DNA from: Diplolepis rosae
Taxonomy: Eukaryota > Arthropoda > Insecta > Hymenoptera > Diplolepididae
Length of the DNA stretch: 64,000 bases
Direction of reading: 5' to 3'
Assembly (NCBI GenBank): GCA_030998225.1
Contig: JAPYXD010000041.1
Location: 248,001-312,000, forward strand
A model generated the notes under the pieces. The model did no database searches. It was given only the letters and a program-made list of their open reading frames with translations, and was not told where the DNA came from. Every line of letters starts with the position of its first letter. The stretch's first letter is position 1. A program made the translations under genes and the position numbers. Positions 1 to 11,869 of this stretch are shown in pieces.

Positions 1-1580
1 ATTGACAAGTTGTTCGATTTCTTGTAATTGTCTGCTAGCACCACAAAAGTTGGTGCCATTGTCTGATCGAATTTTTTCTGGTTTTCCGCGTCGTGAAATA
101 AATATTTTCAGACAGCCAAGAAAGGCTTCCGTGGTAAGATCGCTTACGAGTTCCAGATGCACAGCTTTAGTTGCAAGGCATACAAAAACTGACACGTAAT
201 TTTTAATCTTTTTAACATTGCGATATCGTCTTTCTTTGATGTAGAAAGGTCTGCAGTAGTCGACTCCGACATTCAAGAAAGGTCGCGAATATTCTAATCG
301 ATCCGCGGGTAGGTTTCCCATTTGTTGATTGATTTCGCGAGGCTTTAATCTACAACATTTGACACAACTGTGAATTATTCTTCGCGTTATATTTCGCCCA
401 TCGATAGGCCAGTATTGTTCGCGTACAGAATATAAAGTAGCTTGGACACCTGAATGCATTGACGCGAGATGATTGTCGCGAATAATAAGCTCTGTCACGT
501 GATGCTTACGTGGAAGTAAAATCGGATGCTTTTGATCATATGGTAGATCTGCCTTGGTAAGTCTTCCGCCTACCTTCAGAATGCTCTTATCTAAGAAAGG
601 ATTGAGATTGAGAATTTTACTTCTTGAATTGACTATCCCTTTATGTGATAAGTTATCAATTTCTTTTGAAAAACTAGTTGCCTGAGTGAGTCTAATAATG
701 CAATCCTTTGATAATTTAAGCTCTTTCTCAGACAATTCACCTGTTAATTTAATTGAATCATCTTTTTTAACCCTGTGATAAAATCGAAAACAATATGCGA
801 GGACTCGAATTAAAGCTTTAAGGGAAGAAAATCGTTTAAAAATGGCTTCCGATTCATCAACATTGTCTGAATCATTACGTTTAGTCAATGATGTAATCGT
901 CATTGCTACCTGTGGCAGAATGGAACTAATTTCGGAGGGTTTTCCTTTGTTAAGTGTAAAGTCAGGCCACCTTGTTTCATTCTGAGTAAGCCAACAAGGA
1001 CCACGCTGCCAGAACTCAATTTCGGAAATAAACTTATCTGGTACTTGACCACGAGAACATAGATCGGCGGGATTGTCTTCTGTGCGTACATGTCTCCATG
1101 TAATATTTGCAACGTTTTTTGTGATCTCTTGGATCTTTGCTACACGATTTGCTTCAAATGTTTTTAAAGCGTATGGAGGCGTGTTCAACCAATGGAGCGC
1201 GATTGTGGAATCTGACCACAAAATAGTTTGACTAAATTCTATGTTCTTTAAAGCCGAAAAGGTGACTTCGTATAGGCGTGAAAGTAAAAGAGCACCGCAT
1301 AATTCTAATCGTGGTATCGTCAGTTTCTGTATTGGAGCTACTCGAGACTTGGGGCACACTAGAGACGAATAATGCTGGCCCTGCTTGTCTGTTGAACGCA
1401 CGTAAATTCAGGCTCCGTAACCCTTTTCGCTGGCGTCACAGAAACCATGCAGTTGAACGTCAATTGCGTCGCATATGATCACGCATCGATTGAATCTAAG
1501 TTGATTTACAAGTGGTAATTGTTTTTGAAAAAGCAACCATTCTGACTGAATTTCTTCAGGAAGAAGCTCATCCCATATCA
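1..1580 (-). pseudogene. BEL/Pao RNase H - integrase segment, truncated by window edge
   Basis: From about 1580 to the edge the - strand is open in one frame, with codons whose first base falls at positions divisible by 3. I checked the frame at 1563, 1023 and 63. It reads a Pao-type RNase H region with EDNPADLCSRG, a His-Cys zinc region with IIHSCVKCCRLKPREINQQM, and an integrase core with IRSDNGTNFCG at the edge. These give the expected C-terminal order of BEL pol. The segment has no start of its own because it is the frameshifted continuation of the reverse transcriptase. Confidence 0.82.
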
Positions 1581-2275
1581 TTTGAGGCCCATTTCCGCAG
1601 TGTCAGGCCGCCCTTTCCGACGAGCTGAACTAGATCGTTGCGGAGGTCTAAAGCTTCTTGAAACGTAGCCGCGTCTGTTAATAGATCGTCCACATAAAAG
1701 TCATGAATGAGGACTTGAGCAGCAAAAGGATGGGAGAAACCCTCATCCTCTGATAATTGAGATAAGACGCGCGTGGCGAGAAAGGGCGCGGAAGCTGTCC
1801 CGTACGTAACTGTTTTTAAATTATATATTTTTATGGGTTCACTTGAGTTCTCTCGCCAGAGAATTCTTTGGTAAGATGAATCTTCTGGAGTTACCTCAAC
1901 TTGACGATACATCTTCTCAATGTCGACTGTTAGAGCAAATGAAAAGGATCTGAAACGAGTATAAATTGTGAAAAGATCTTCTTGGACAGTTGGACCGACC
2001 ATGAGCGCGTCATTTAAGGAAATTCCGCTAGAACTTTTGGTGGAGCCATCGAAGACTACTCTTATTTTTGTTGTTAAATTGTCTTCTTTGATAACAGCAT
2101 GGTGAGGCAAAAAGAAGCCGTGATGCTTAGGATCACTGTCTTGCGTTGTGGACATGTGACCTAGGTTTAAGTACTCCTGCATACACTCCGAATACTTTTC
2201 TTTCAAAGCAGGATGTTTTGCAAATTTACTTTCTAGGGCGTGGAAACGTCGCAACGCCGTTTGATAAGTCACCAA
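1568..2275 (-). pseudogene. BEL/Pao reverse transcriptase segment
   Basis: This 235-residue frame holds the reverse transcriptase core. It contains HHAVIKEDNLTTKIRVVFDG, then SLNDALMVGP, and the catalytic YVDD box (FYVDDLL) near residue 195. It would copy element RNA into DNA. It lies directly after the gag-protease frame but in a different phase. It stops at 1568 in a sequence where a one-base shift restores a long open frame to the left. Both ends are therefore frameshift scars in what was one polyprotein. The methionine at its start has no role as an initiator that I can see. Confidence 0.88.
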
Positions 2276-4208
2276 TGTCCTTTTTCTTTTCGTTAAAAGG
2301 CAAAGAAACTATATAGCGACCAGTTTTGCTTCGGGTCTTGTGAAGTTTAAAGTGATCTTCACAGTCTTTTTCTTCCTTAGATAGATGTTTACTACTGGGA
2401 ACTAGCTCAATTTCCCAGAATCTTTCGAGTTGATCTGAGAGTGAATCGACTTCTTTCTGAGAAATGTGGCATACTACCTCTTTAGGTTGAGTGGACCTGG
2501 GATAGATAGTGGCAGAAACCACCCAGCCTAGTTTGGTTTTCTGCAAAATAGTGTCTTGGCCCTTAACGTGAATTTGACCTGTGCACAGAAGTCTGTAGAA
2601 TTGCTGGACACCCAACAGGACATCTACTTCTCTGCACTTGTAAAATTTGGGGTCTGCTAAGTAAATGTTCGAGGGCATTTGAAATGACGTTCTATCTAAT
2701 GGTATTGCTGGTAACTTCTTTGTTACCTGTTTGACAAGTAGAAAATTTAATGTTTTCTTATAATTGTTAAATCGCGATTTTATGGACGCAACCACTGAAT
2801 GCTTGACTTCTGTGCATGCAGAATTTAACCCAGAGACATCGATGTCTACTGGATATTTTGGCACATTGAGGAGAGAAGCCATTTTTTCTGTCATGTAATT
2901 TGACTGGGAACCGTTATCTAAAAGGACGCGACAGGTATGTGAATTTCCAGCATTATCGAATATATCTACGAAAGCAGTGGACAATAACATGTACGCATCG
3001 GACTCGTCTTGAACTGTATGCATATTAACCGACGAGTTTTTCGCCTTGCTCTTTTCTTCGTTATCCGCATTTTCTTTTTGAGAAAGTCTGAGAAATTTTT
3101 CGCACGTGTAAATAGTGTGTTCCTCTGAGCAATAATAGCAACTAAATTTTGAAGTTGACGCGAGATGAGCGTGTTGATAAGATTTTTTGAAATTATTGAT
3201 AGATCGCCCATTATCTGGTCTATTTTCAAACTTCTTCTGGTGTTTTGCGGACGATTGCGAGAATTTACCTTCTTCAAATTGCGCACGACGTTGTAAAAAC
3301 TCTAATAATTGTTTCATCGTGGGAGTTTTCATTTCGCTAGAAAAGTCTTCCCATTTTTCGCGTAATTGAAATGAAAGTTTACTTTTGACAATGAGAATCA
3401 ATAAAGTGTCCCAAGAGTCTACCGATTCGCGTAATGCGCGAAGCGCTCTAATGTGCTTCTGCACTTGGTCTAGTAAAGTACGCACCGAATATTCTTTAGA
3501 CATGGGTTGTAACTCCATGAGTGATTTTGCGAAACTCTCGATAATTAGTTTTTTATTGTCATACCATTCTTGTAATAGTTTCCAAGCTACCTTATAATTG
3601 TGAGATGAAGTTTCGATAGATGCGATTACTTCCGCGGCTGCTTCTTGTACGCAACCTTTCAAATGTACAAGTTTTTCAACGTCTTTAATATCTGCTCGAT
3701 CATCAACTAACGCTTTAAATGTGTCAGAGAAACCTAGCCACGTTTCATAAGTACCCGTGAATTTAGGTAAACTGAGAAATGAAAGTCTAGAATGCAAAAT
3801 AGCATTATCATTGTTCCCCGAATGCGAAGTCAACTCTACTGTGGAAATATGTTCACTTAAACCGCTGCTCGTGGTACTGTTTCTTAATGCAAGATTTTCC
3901 GATATTAATTTCTTCAAATTCGCTGATATTATGTAATATCTATTCTCAAAGGAATCGCGCTCGCTTTCATGCCTTGCAACTAATTCTGGTGTACCTGAAT
4001 TTATCAATTCTAAACGCGATTGGATGATTTCAAAATCTGCCCATAACCTTCTATGATTAATTAACCGCTCTTCTAGGTCCAGAGAAGCTAAATCTGACCT
4101 TGAAGTTATTTTTCCACTCGCTGTGAGAGACCGTTTAATATTGCCGCGTTTAAGATTTAATTCTTTAATTTCGAGTTCAGTATCTACATTTTCTACACTG
4201 GAAGTCAT
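2226..4208 (-). CDS. BEL/Pao gag-protease polyprotein segment
   Basis: This 660-residue reading frame starts with the MTSSVENV region after a short leader and begins the retrotransposon polyprotein. The N-terminal half is helical and charged, as in BEL gag (DUF1759 type). A zinc knuckle of the form CYYCSEEHTIYTCEKF lies near residue 350. An aspartic protease core, LLDNGSQSNY, follows in a DUF1758-type domain. The product would package element RNA and process the polyprotein. The frame ends at 2226 after running about 50 bases past the point where the reverse transcriptase reading begins in another frame. The break is therefore a frameshift of one base near 2270, not a natural end. Confidence 0.88.
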   Translation of the reverse strand: MTSSVENVDTELEIKELNLKRGNIKRSLTASGKITSRSDLASLDLEERLINHRRLWADFEIIQSRLELINSGTPELVARHESERDSFENRYYIISANLKKLISENLALRNSTTSSGLSEHISTVELTSHSGNNDNAILHSRLSFLSLPKFTGTYETWLGFSDTFKALVDDRADIKDVEKLVHLKGCVQEAAAEVIASIETSSHNYKVAWKLLQEWYDNKKLIIESFAKSLMELQPMSKEYSVRTLLDQVQKHIRALRALRESVDSWDTLLILIVKSKLSFQLREKWEDFSSEMKTPTMKQLLEFLQRRAQFEEGKFSQSSAKHQKKFENRPDNGRSINNFKKSYQHAHLASTSKFSCYYCSEEHTIYTCEKFLRLSQKENADNEEKSKAKNSSVNMHTVQDESDAYMLLSTAFVDIFDNAGNSHTCRVLLDNGSQSNYMTEKMASLLNVPKYPVDIDVSGLNSACTEVKHSVVASIKSRFNNYKKTLNFLLVKQVTKKLPAIPLDRTSFQMPSNIYLADPKFYKCREVDVLLGVQQFYRLLCTGQIHVKGQDTILQKTKLGWVVSATIYPRSTQPKEVVCHISQKEVDSLSDQLERFWEIELVPSSKHLSKEEKDCEDHFKLHKTRSKTGRYIVSLPFNEKKKDIGDLSNGVATFPRPRK

Positions 4209-4259
4209 TGTAATTTGACTTGAACAATTGCAAACAACGCGAACTTTTCAACAATTGAA

Positions 4260-4700
4260 TTTAGGAGAATATAATTATAATTAAAGAATTGGTGGTACCA
4301 AACTAACCTACTTTTGATGAGCTGGACCACGGATTGATGCTATGTAGATTGAGCGCCTTTTCTCTGGATCGTCTGGACCGGATTCCTGCTGCTTCTGATG
4401 GATTAATCGTCTGGTTTGCTCTTCGGCGTCCGACCAGGAATCCAAACTTGTAGAATACGATTCTTTTTGAGTTAAGAATTCTATGGAGCAGAGTTCTTTT
4501 TCTGCTGCAATAACTGCTGCAGTAGACTGGATCAGCAGTTGCGTCAAGGATTGCTGCTTGGCTTCGAGATATGTTGGTGCGAAGCTACTGACGCACTGCA
4601 CAATGCACTGTATTGTCACTAGTTTGTGTCTGTTATTTATTGACACAAAGACACAATATTTTATCACTTAACTTGTAATGTTTCCTTGATTTTCACTGAA
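4260..4700 (-). other. Leader and probable 5' LTR of the BEL element
   Basis: This stretch lies upstream of the gag start on the - strand and contains an AATAAA on that strand near 4635. Position suggests the 5' LTR and leader. The partner LTR is outside the window, so the borders cannot be set. A frame of about 119 codons here (4308-4667) shows no recognisable domain. Confidence 0.4.
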
Positions 4701-5512
4701 GCGATAAAATATCTACTATCGAAGGACCAAAAAATGTTTGCTAGCAGGTTAAATTAATCAATTTCGCACAGAGTTCGTTTTGATGTTTCCATATATTTTA
4801 ACACACACAAGCAAAGTTTAATATCTACAGAATTGAATATAACAGTTAGCCGAAGATTGATAAATAGCAGCCAAAGTGGATGGCTGATCGTTTCCCGAAT
4901 ATACAAAATAGCTTATTGGGATGGCCGAAAAACGATGAATGAATTTAGACTTAGAAACAGACAGTTACTTGTAGGTGCAATTATACGAAGAGGGTACAAA
5001 TTAGTAGAGGGTGAATCAGAGTTTCTTATTGGATAGATCATCGAAGGGAGGGATTTTGAAACCACTCCTTTTTGCTGACGTAGCACAGTGGAGTGAAATA
5101 GAAAAACGAGGTTCAAAATCATTTTCTGAGCTGAATTCTTGACCGATTTGAGATTTTTTTTTTTTGAAAAATCCAACATTCAATTTTGAAGAGATCGCTG
5201 CAGACCGATTTTTGAATTTGTTGTTGTTACAACTTTTATGTTAATGTAAATAGCGGAAAAAATGTCGATTTTTCGAATTTTATTTTTTATTTCTTCGAGT
5301 AAATTTTTCCTAGGCCTGTCACACCCCAGATCCGATGCGTAGGAGTATATAGAATGGAATAATTTTGTTGACATGTGAATTTATTTGTTATAAACAAATA
5401 GATATAACAATTAGTCATCGGAATGGATTGGTCACTTGTGCAATCCAATTAAGCATCGGAATCAATCGTTCCCATCTCTAAGATGATATCTCATCATGAA
5501 AATTGGTCATCC
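4701..5512. other. No gene recognised
   Basis: AT-rich non-coding sequence. Diverged versions of the repeat found at 5513-5850 appear from about 5400 (phrases such as CATCGGAAT recur). Nothing else is supported. Confidence 0.5.
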
Positions 5513-5850
5513 GTTATTATTTGTTAACTTTAACAACAAATAATATAAACAAATGCACAGTATGGGCATTTGTAGGCAAAAACGAGCCGAATTTCTTCCG
5601 AATCTTCATCATAATACATTGCTTGTGATGTTGACAGATGTTATCTTGTCATCCGACATTATTTATCAACTTTAGCAACAAATAATATAAACAAATGCAC
5701 CATATGGGCATTTGTAGGCAAAAACAAGCCGAATTTCTTCCGAATCTTCATCATAATACATTGCTCGTGATGTTGACAGATGTCATCTTCTCATCCGACA
5801 TTATTTGTTGACTTTAGCAACAAGATTGGGTGTATGAATGCACAAAATGG
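5513..5850. repeat. Tandem repeat, 142-bp unit, about 2.4 copies
   Basis: The phrase GGGCATTTGTAGGCAAAAAC occurs at 5564 and again at 5706, with nearly the same following text (CCGAATTTCTTCCGAATC, then GATGTTGACAGATG). The period is 142 bp. A third, partial copy breaks off after about 5825. Confidence 0.85.
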
Positions 5851-6102
5851 GCATTCATGCGGAAGAAAATATTATCCATAATTCTTTTCAGGGATTCAAA
5901 TGGACAAATGCACATTTTTGGAATCTGTTAAGTACAATAAGAATATAAAGCGCAGATGGGGACACAAGTATAGGTAAGCAAATTCTGAGTTTAAGTTTTT
6001 GTCGACATTCCTTTTCATAATTCATAAACCTTATAATAATAGAATTTTTACACTCTCATAAAACTTCCAAATGAAGCATGATAAAGTTCCAACGGAACAG
6101 TA

Positions 6103-6567
6103 ATGCTCTGTATTTGGTGGGATCAGAAGGGTGTGTTGTATTATGAGCTGCTAAAACTGGGTGAAACCATCAATAGAGAACGCTACCGAACACAATTAAT
6201 TCGTTTGAAGAGAGCAATAGCCGAAAAACGCCCGGAATATGCGACCAGACGCGAGACAATAATATTCCATCATGACAACGCTCGGCCCCATGTTGCTATT
6301 CCGGTTAAGAACTATTTGGAAAACAGTGGATGGGAAGTTTTACCCCACCCGCGTTATAGCCCAGACCATGCCCATTCTGACTACCATTTGTTCCGGTCGA
6401 TGCAGAACGCCCTAACTGGAATACGGTTCACATCAGAACAGGGTATCAAAAATTGGCTTGATTCATTCTTGGTCGCCAAGCCGGCGCAGTTCTCTTGGGA
6501 TGGAATCCACAAATTGCCAGAAAGATGGGAAAAAGTCATAGCTTCAGATGGGCAATACTTTGAATAA
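6103..6567 (+). pseudogene. mariner transposase, C-terminal part
   Basis: This 154-residue frame is the C-terminal half of a mariner transposase, the enzyme that cuts and joins the element ends. The motif HHDNARPH (Asp58) and the motif YSPDHAHSDYHLF (Asp93) give the second and third catalytic aspartates, 34 residues apart as in D,D34D enzymes. SPDHAHSD departs from the usual SPDLAPSD. It ends with the family hallmark LPERWEKVIASDGQYFE. The N-terminal helix-turn-helix region and the first catalytic aspartate are missing. The remnant continues to a probable right inverted repeat near 6640 (CCGCACGAATTAAGTTATAG). It is not functional. Confidence 0.9.
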
Positions 6568-6640
6568 TACTTTTGTACATGTTTATCTCAAATAAACGTT
6601 CAAATTTTTTAAAAAACCGCACGAATTAAGTTATAGATCC

Positions 6641-7301
6641 AATATAATTGGTTGAAACAGTTTAAAATGTTAATATTGTCTGTGTGTTTGGCAATTAGAG
6701 GTTAGTTTATGGCAAGTTTTTATGTCTCCGGGATTTCATATTGAATTTTACAACAAATGTAAATTGGTTATTAAATATTGGTATTTGTTTATGAAAAGTG
6801 TTCACTCAATTTTTTTATATGATATTAGACATTACAAAGTTTATTTTTTCAAATTAGAAAAAATAATGGAGCAATATAAAAATGTAGCTAAAATGCATTA
6901 ACTTTGTTAACTCAACCATTGTTATGCTTCAATTTTTTTTTCTAAAGAACAATCTTATCTGTAAAAATAATAATATAATTAAAAGCATTGTCATTGATGA
7001 TATAAATATTTAAATTCATTAAAAAGTTATTACTGTATATTTTTTTCAAAGACTTCATACTGTTTTCTATTACAGATATGATTATGAAACTCTGTAATAA
7101 TGGAATAATTGTTTTTAAATATAATTATATTTAACTTTATTAAGCGTTTTAGAAGAATATGATATTCCTTAAATTTGTTTTTCATTTAAAATAGTTTTTG
7201 GAAGCATATTATATGAATGGCTGGCGAACAAAAGGGGGTAACCCTCATTTTATGTTTTTTAGAGGAAGCTAGAAAATCTTCCGTATTTTTTAATTATTAT
7301 G
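6641..7301. other. AT-rich sequence, no gene recognised
   Basis: Very AT-rich with no open frame of note, no repeat pair and no domain-like translation. Probably intronic filler. Confidence 0.5.
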
Positions 7302-7863
7302 CACGGAGAAAAAAATCTGACTATAATTTAATGAATTTGTAATCTTTTTGTGGAAAAAAAGACGCTTTCGATTGCGATGGAATTCGAGCCCATGTCTTTC
7401 GATTGCCGGTCGACTGCTCTAACCACTGAGCTACACAGGCGTCCGAAATTTCCTTCTCCACAGGAAGATCTCCCTATATATCGGCTAGTGGCTCAGCCTT
7501 GCGGCTATAAATGATTTCAAATTAATTAGTTGAGTTTGAAATTTCTGCCACTGCCTACATTATCGGAGAATCACTAGTCGCGTATCAGATAGGATACATT
7601 GCCGACAGGTGTTCTCGTAGACAATTTTAAACTCTTTTATCGCGAAGTTTGAACTATTTTTGCAAGGAACATTACTCTGACAGCACGTTATACTAGCAAT
7701 AATGGCATGAGATTGATTCTTTTTTAGTATAAGACATTTCATGCTAAAAATACATGAGTTGATGCCAATACTCGTAGATGCTGATACCAATTTCGCACAT
7801 TAAGCTCGGTTCTTCAATAGGAAGAGCTCAGTCTACTATAATAGTCAGATTTTTTTCTCCGTG
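7302..7863. mobile_element. Non-autonomous inverted-repeat element, CACGGAGAAA ends
   Basis: The left end CACGGAGAAAAAAATCTGAC (7302) is matched by its reverse complement at 7844-7863. The interior holds a tRNA-like sequence and no transposase. The termini match those of at least five other elements in this window (23430, 25378, 34590, 36821 and, diverged, 33291). Confidence 0.85.
7358..7443 (-). other. tRNA-like sequence (Pol III A and B boxes)
   Basis: On the - strand, TAGCTCAGTGGTTAGAGCA fits an A box and D arm, and GGCTCGAATTC fits a B box. The T stem pairs (ATGGG with TCCAT), and a TCGA/TCGA anticodon stem holds a 7-base loop. The acceptor ends do not pair, so it is not a working tRNA gene. 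It is more likely a tRNA-derived (SINE-like) cargo inside the inverted-repeat element. Confidence 0.7.
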
Positions 7864-8302
7864 TATTTTTTATAAATAAAATTTAAGCTATTTGTAGTGG
7901 TTCCTCGGACACACATAGTGCAAAAATATGAGTTGATTTTGTATACTATTTCTTGATTTATAAGCATTTCCGTAGTTCGGTGGGGTAACTTCAATAGTAC
8001 ATCGCGGCCTAAAGGGGGTAACCCACAGAACGTGCGTACTTTCACTTCCCATAGTTTTGAATTAGTGCAAATCCAACACACTCGGTGGGTGCAGACACTC
8101 CCGAAGGTCTTTGAAAGATTTTCCACACATCTTAAAAAAAAAATGGTTACTTGACTTGCGTCCTTACTTTATAAGTATATAAGTCTATCACGGTTGAATT
8201 CCGTATAATTTCGATATATCTTTTGAAAGAGGTTCCTTACATATCAAACGGAAAAGGCTCCAAATTTGTTCGCTTCTTTAAATTCATATATTTTTTTTAC
8301 AG
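7864..8302. other. Intron sequence upstream of ANKRD13C exon
   Basis: No coding potential recognised. The last bases form a polypyrimidine tract ending in the acceptor AG at 8301-8302 (TTTTTTTTACAG). Confidence 0.6.
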
Positions 8303-8703
8303 CCTCCAGTTAGAAGAGCTTCGCTAGATCCTCCTCCAAAGTCTAATATTTCTTGGGAAGAGTACCTCGCAGCTTCTCCGGGTCAATGCCCTACACTGGG
8401 AAGATTACTGGTGTACAAAGAAAGCAGTAAATCATTTAAAGCCACTGTTGCAATGAGTCCCGATTTTCCGTTGACTGTTGATATGTTGCTCAACGTTCTG
8501 GAAGTTATAGCACCTTTCAAACATTTTAGTAAATTAAGACAGTTCGTCTTAATGAAGTTACCCCCTGGATTTCCTGTCAAAATTGACATTCCTATTCTGC
8601 CGACTGTGACAGCCAAAATAACGTTTCAAGAATTTGCATTCAGAAACGACATCGATCCAGAATTGTTTCAAGTGCCCTCGGACTATTTCGAAGACCCTAT
8701 GAG
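8303..8703 (+). CDS. ANKRD13C: ANKRD13C orthologue, penultimate coding exon
   Basis: This exon is open in one phase from its first base and encodes about 134 residues beginning PPVRRASLDPPPKSNISWEE. The run FKHFSKLRQFVLMKLPPGFP followed by VKIDIPILPTVTAKITFQEF is the C-terminal signature of the ankyrin-repeat-domain 13 family (GPCR_chapero_1 domain), closest by eye to the C member. ANKRD13C proteins act as chaperones at the endoplasmic reticulum for some receptors (family knowledge). The exon is bounded by TTTTTACAG at 8301-8302 and GTAAGT at 8704. It ends after two bases of an Arg codon. Upstream exons are not in the window. The phase match to the exon at 34203 supports the pairing. Confidence 0.9.
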
Positions 8704-9118
8704 GTAAGTTTTCTGCCTTTTATAATTCATTTCCAAAAAAACAATTCACAGTGTATGCATGATACAACTTACCATGAAAATCAAATTTCAATTCTAACAT
8801 TATATTAGTTACCTACGTTAATTTTTAGATATTTTGCCTATATATTTCAATTCTTGAACACCTATATTGTTCATGAAAAACTGTATTTATGCGATTTGAA
8901 ATAGACATTTTCTCTTCTTGCATCACTTGTAAAATTGTAGGTCGACAAAGATGTAAAAGAAGTGAAAAACTAGGGCTATAAAAAAATTTTCAAAAGAAAT
9001 TCTAAAAAACGCCCAATTAAATCAAACTTCTTTGAAATCATGCTCATCTTTACATGCCTTTTTCTCCAAACGGACCAAAAATTGCATCTTCTCTCTTAGT
9101 CACATAATACCTCTAGCA

Positions 9119-9664
9119 CAGGGTTTTCCAATTAGAGGTTTCATTTTGATTTATAAGAAAAACGCGTGTTTTTTGTGAAAAATCATTGGATTTTTATTTC
9201 ATTCAAAGCAGAAGGTTTACCGTTAATAATGAGAAACAATATCATTCATATGGCCTCCACGGTTACGTTTGTTGGACCGTACTCTTTTCATGAAATTTTC
9301 CATTACATTTTTGTACATTTAGAGCTCTATTTCGTCGATAACGGCACGAATCTTCTCTTTGAGTTCTTGAATTGACTGAGAAGAATCAGCATAAACCTTA
9401 TCTTTCACGTAACCCCCAAAAAAAAGTCCAGAGATGTTAAATCGCATGATCTCGGCGGCCAATTGTAATTACCGTTTCGAGAAATCACTTGATATTTTTG
9501 TAGTGAATTTTAACAATTTAAATACATTGTTGAAGCGTGTATCGTTCCATTTTGATTAATGGCGTAGTTTTTAGTTGTCATCTGTCAAAAAATGACACCT
9601 CTTATTATGACAGCTGCCAAAATTGCGGGCTATTCAAAATGAAACCTCTAATTGAAAAACCCTG
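9119..9664 (-). mobile_element. Inverted-repeat element with Tc1/mariner-type transposase remnant
   Basis: The ends CAGGGTTTTCCAATTAGAGG (9119) and its near reverse complement at 9645-9664 frame a 546-bp element. The interior - strand (about 9450-9230) reads a decayed DDE transposase C-terminus with the motif WPPRSCDLTSLDFFLWGYVK, then RGGHMNDIVFHY. The rest of the gene is missing, so this is an internally deleted copy. Confidence 0.8.
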
Positions 9665-11479
9665 TAGTTAGCTTTCAGTTGATTTGTTTTCTTTAATTCA
9701 GGAAAATATGACAATTAAGATAAGTTATGAGTATTTTTGACGCACTTTTCAAATTCTGAAAATGTTCGGTTTAATAGTTTTTTGCGTATAATACAGCAAC
9801 TCCCAAAATCATCCCAACAAAATCAGTATTTATGACGTAATATCTCTTTATTTGTTGAACGGACTATGGATTTAAAAGCCGTTGATATTACCCAAAACTT
9901 TACTAAAACTCATAATTTTTCGTAATGGAATTCAATAACACTTAAATATATATTTTTCTACCTGATAAAGTTAAAAGGGAAACCTAAAAACTTTTCTTAT
10001 GGATTTTATGGTCCGAGTTTGATCTAAAGGACGATCAGAGACGAGCGCCATAACTATTGACCACCAAAAGGACTTTTCTTAAAATTGAAAAGTCTGTTAG
10101 TCAGGAAAAGTCTCAGTGATCAGCCCCTCGTTTGTGAGGCAATCATTCGTTGCAATCGACTTATATACACGTATCTTTGTATAACTCGAATAATATTCGA
10201 TCATATCAACTAAAGTATCTGTTTATTCAACTAAATCGTATCAAAATAAATTACTGTTGCTTACATAAAACAAATTCTTCGTTTGAATCAACTAAAAATT
10301 TGGTCAACCGTATAATAAGCAAATTGTTTTGCTGATCCAACTAAATTTCAGTTGAATTAACCAAATATTTTTTCAAGTGCATTGTACGTGAAGTGGCTAC
10401 AAGATTTAAAATCGACTTTTATAGACGATACGGAATCTTTCGTAAGATTTAAATTGACACCCCCGTAAGAACAAGTAAGCGATCACGAAAATCCCCTCTT
10501 ATAATGTTCTGATGTAATCGTTGAGCAACCCCATAGAGATATAGTTAATGGAAAACAGAATGAATACCAGCTTCTGACTTATCACTGAGCACTCGAATAC
10601 ATCTCAAATTTGAATCATACAATTAATGATTTTTTAAAGGCCATCCATTATCAGTCGACTCCAAATAAAAATAATTTTTAGTGATGCATTTCACTAGCAT
10701 TTTGGAAAAGAATTTGAATTTATTTTCTGACCCTAAATCTACCCTGCAAATACTTTTAACAAGTTTTAACACACTTAGTATGTGTTGATAATTTCAAATT
10801 AGAAATAAATGTAATGTTGATTAAAATTATTTTATAGCTTCATAGACGTTTCGAAGAGGGAACTGTTACATTATTGCAAAATAAATTGAAAAAACCTTTT
10901 ATTTTTTTTATACAGTCCACATTTATTGTGTATCAACACATAAACTGAAGGAGTTGCCTCCCCTTGACCCAGATCCTTTAGATGAATGTCCATCTTGTAG
11001 TCTCTTTAAAGGTGTCATCTCATGTTGCAACCGAATTTTTTTTGGCTTTTTTTTTAGAACTGTGTTTTATGAACCATGAAAACACAGTATCTTGGAATTT
11101 TCACTACATACTTATTTCTATTTAAACAGTCATTCAGAATTGTTTGATGTCAAAATATAAAGTTCTGGTACGGGCTGGAACTAAGATGTACTGGCTTATT
11201 TTGGCTTGTTTTGCGAAATTACTCGAGCGTTGCTCAGAGCGGCCGATGTAGACTGGACGCATCTGGCGTACACCGCAAACACCTGCTTTATTATGCGGCT
11301 GTAACTTTGCAGCGACTTCGAATATTGAAAAATCCTTTTACCCACATATTTTAAAAACGTTATAGAAGCAATTTAACGAAAAAAATTCCATTTTTTGGAG
11401 CTATCACACCATATGACCCACTTAATTGTAATTCCTTGACCCAAAGATTTTTATTTGCAAATAATTTAAAATCTTTTCT
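9665..11479. other. Intron sequence, no gene recognised
   Basis: AT-rich, with short open frames only. No domain-like translation or clear paired repeat was found. Confidence 0.5.
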
Positions 11480-11800
11480 GTGGAAAAGGAGACACCTTCA
11501 ACTGTGCCAGGATTCGAGGCCGGTTCTTTTGATTACCGGTTGACTGCTCTAACCAACGGGCTCGAATCCCGGCACAGTTGAAAGCGTTTCTTTTTCCACA
11601 TAAAATATTTTAAATTATTTACAAATAATTAATTGCTTTCCATGATTTGAGAGTTGAAATCGTGTGCGAGGATACCTGTCGGGAAAATATCCTATCTGAT
11701 ACCGAGACTTGTGTCCTGATAAAGTAGACAGTGACATTTCAACTCTACCGTCAAAATTGTAAAATTTCCATTTGCTCTTACAGCTCTTCAGTTCCGGCCA
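11480..11800. repeat. Second copy of the tRNA-bearing repeat, foldback form
   Basis: TGTGGAAAAGGAGACACCTT near 11480 and the inverted CACAGTTGAAAGCGTTTC near 11575-11600 form a hairpin about 120 bp long. It encloses GTTGGTTAGAGCAGTCAACC and GGCCTCGAATCC on the - strand (tRNA-like A and B box remnants). Sequence at 11660-11705 (ACCTGTCGGGAAAATATCCT) matches the inside of the 7302-7863 element in the opposite direction. The two loci therefore belong to one family. Confidence 0.65.
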
Positions 11801-11857
11801 TTTATAAAACTTTCTTGATCTATCCCGTTGCCTAGACCAAGAAAACAAGATTAAAGG

Positions 11858-11869
11858 GGACTAGTCAAT
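11858..11869. repeat. Target-site duplication, left (GGACTAGTCAAT)
   Basis: The same 12 bases occur at 17690-17701, immediately outside the Penelope-like element. Confidence 0.85.

Larger units (their letters stand above)
1..4700 (-). mobile_element. BEL/Pao LTR retrotransposon, 3' end beyond window
   Basis: Gag, protease, reverse transcriptase, RNase H and integrase segments follow one another on the - strand from about 4208 to position 1. The order and the motifs (gag-type N-terminus, CCHC knuckle, aspartic protease, YVDD reverse transcriptase, SDNGTNF integrase) are those of BEL/Pao elements. Two single-base frame changes, near 2270 and near 1575, break the polyprotein. The integrase is cut by the window edge, so the 3' LTR cannot be seen. 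The element probably lies in an intron of the ANKRD13C gene, whose penultimate exon starts at 8303 on the other strand. Confidence 0.9.
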
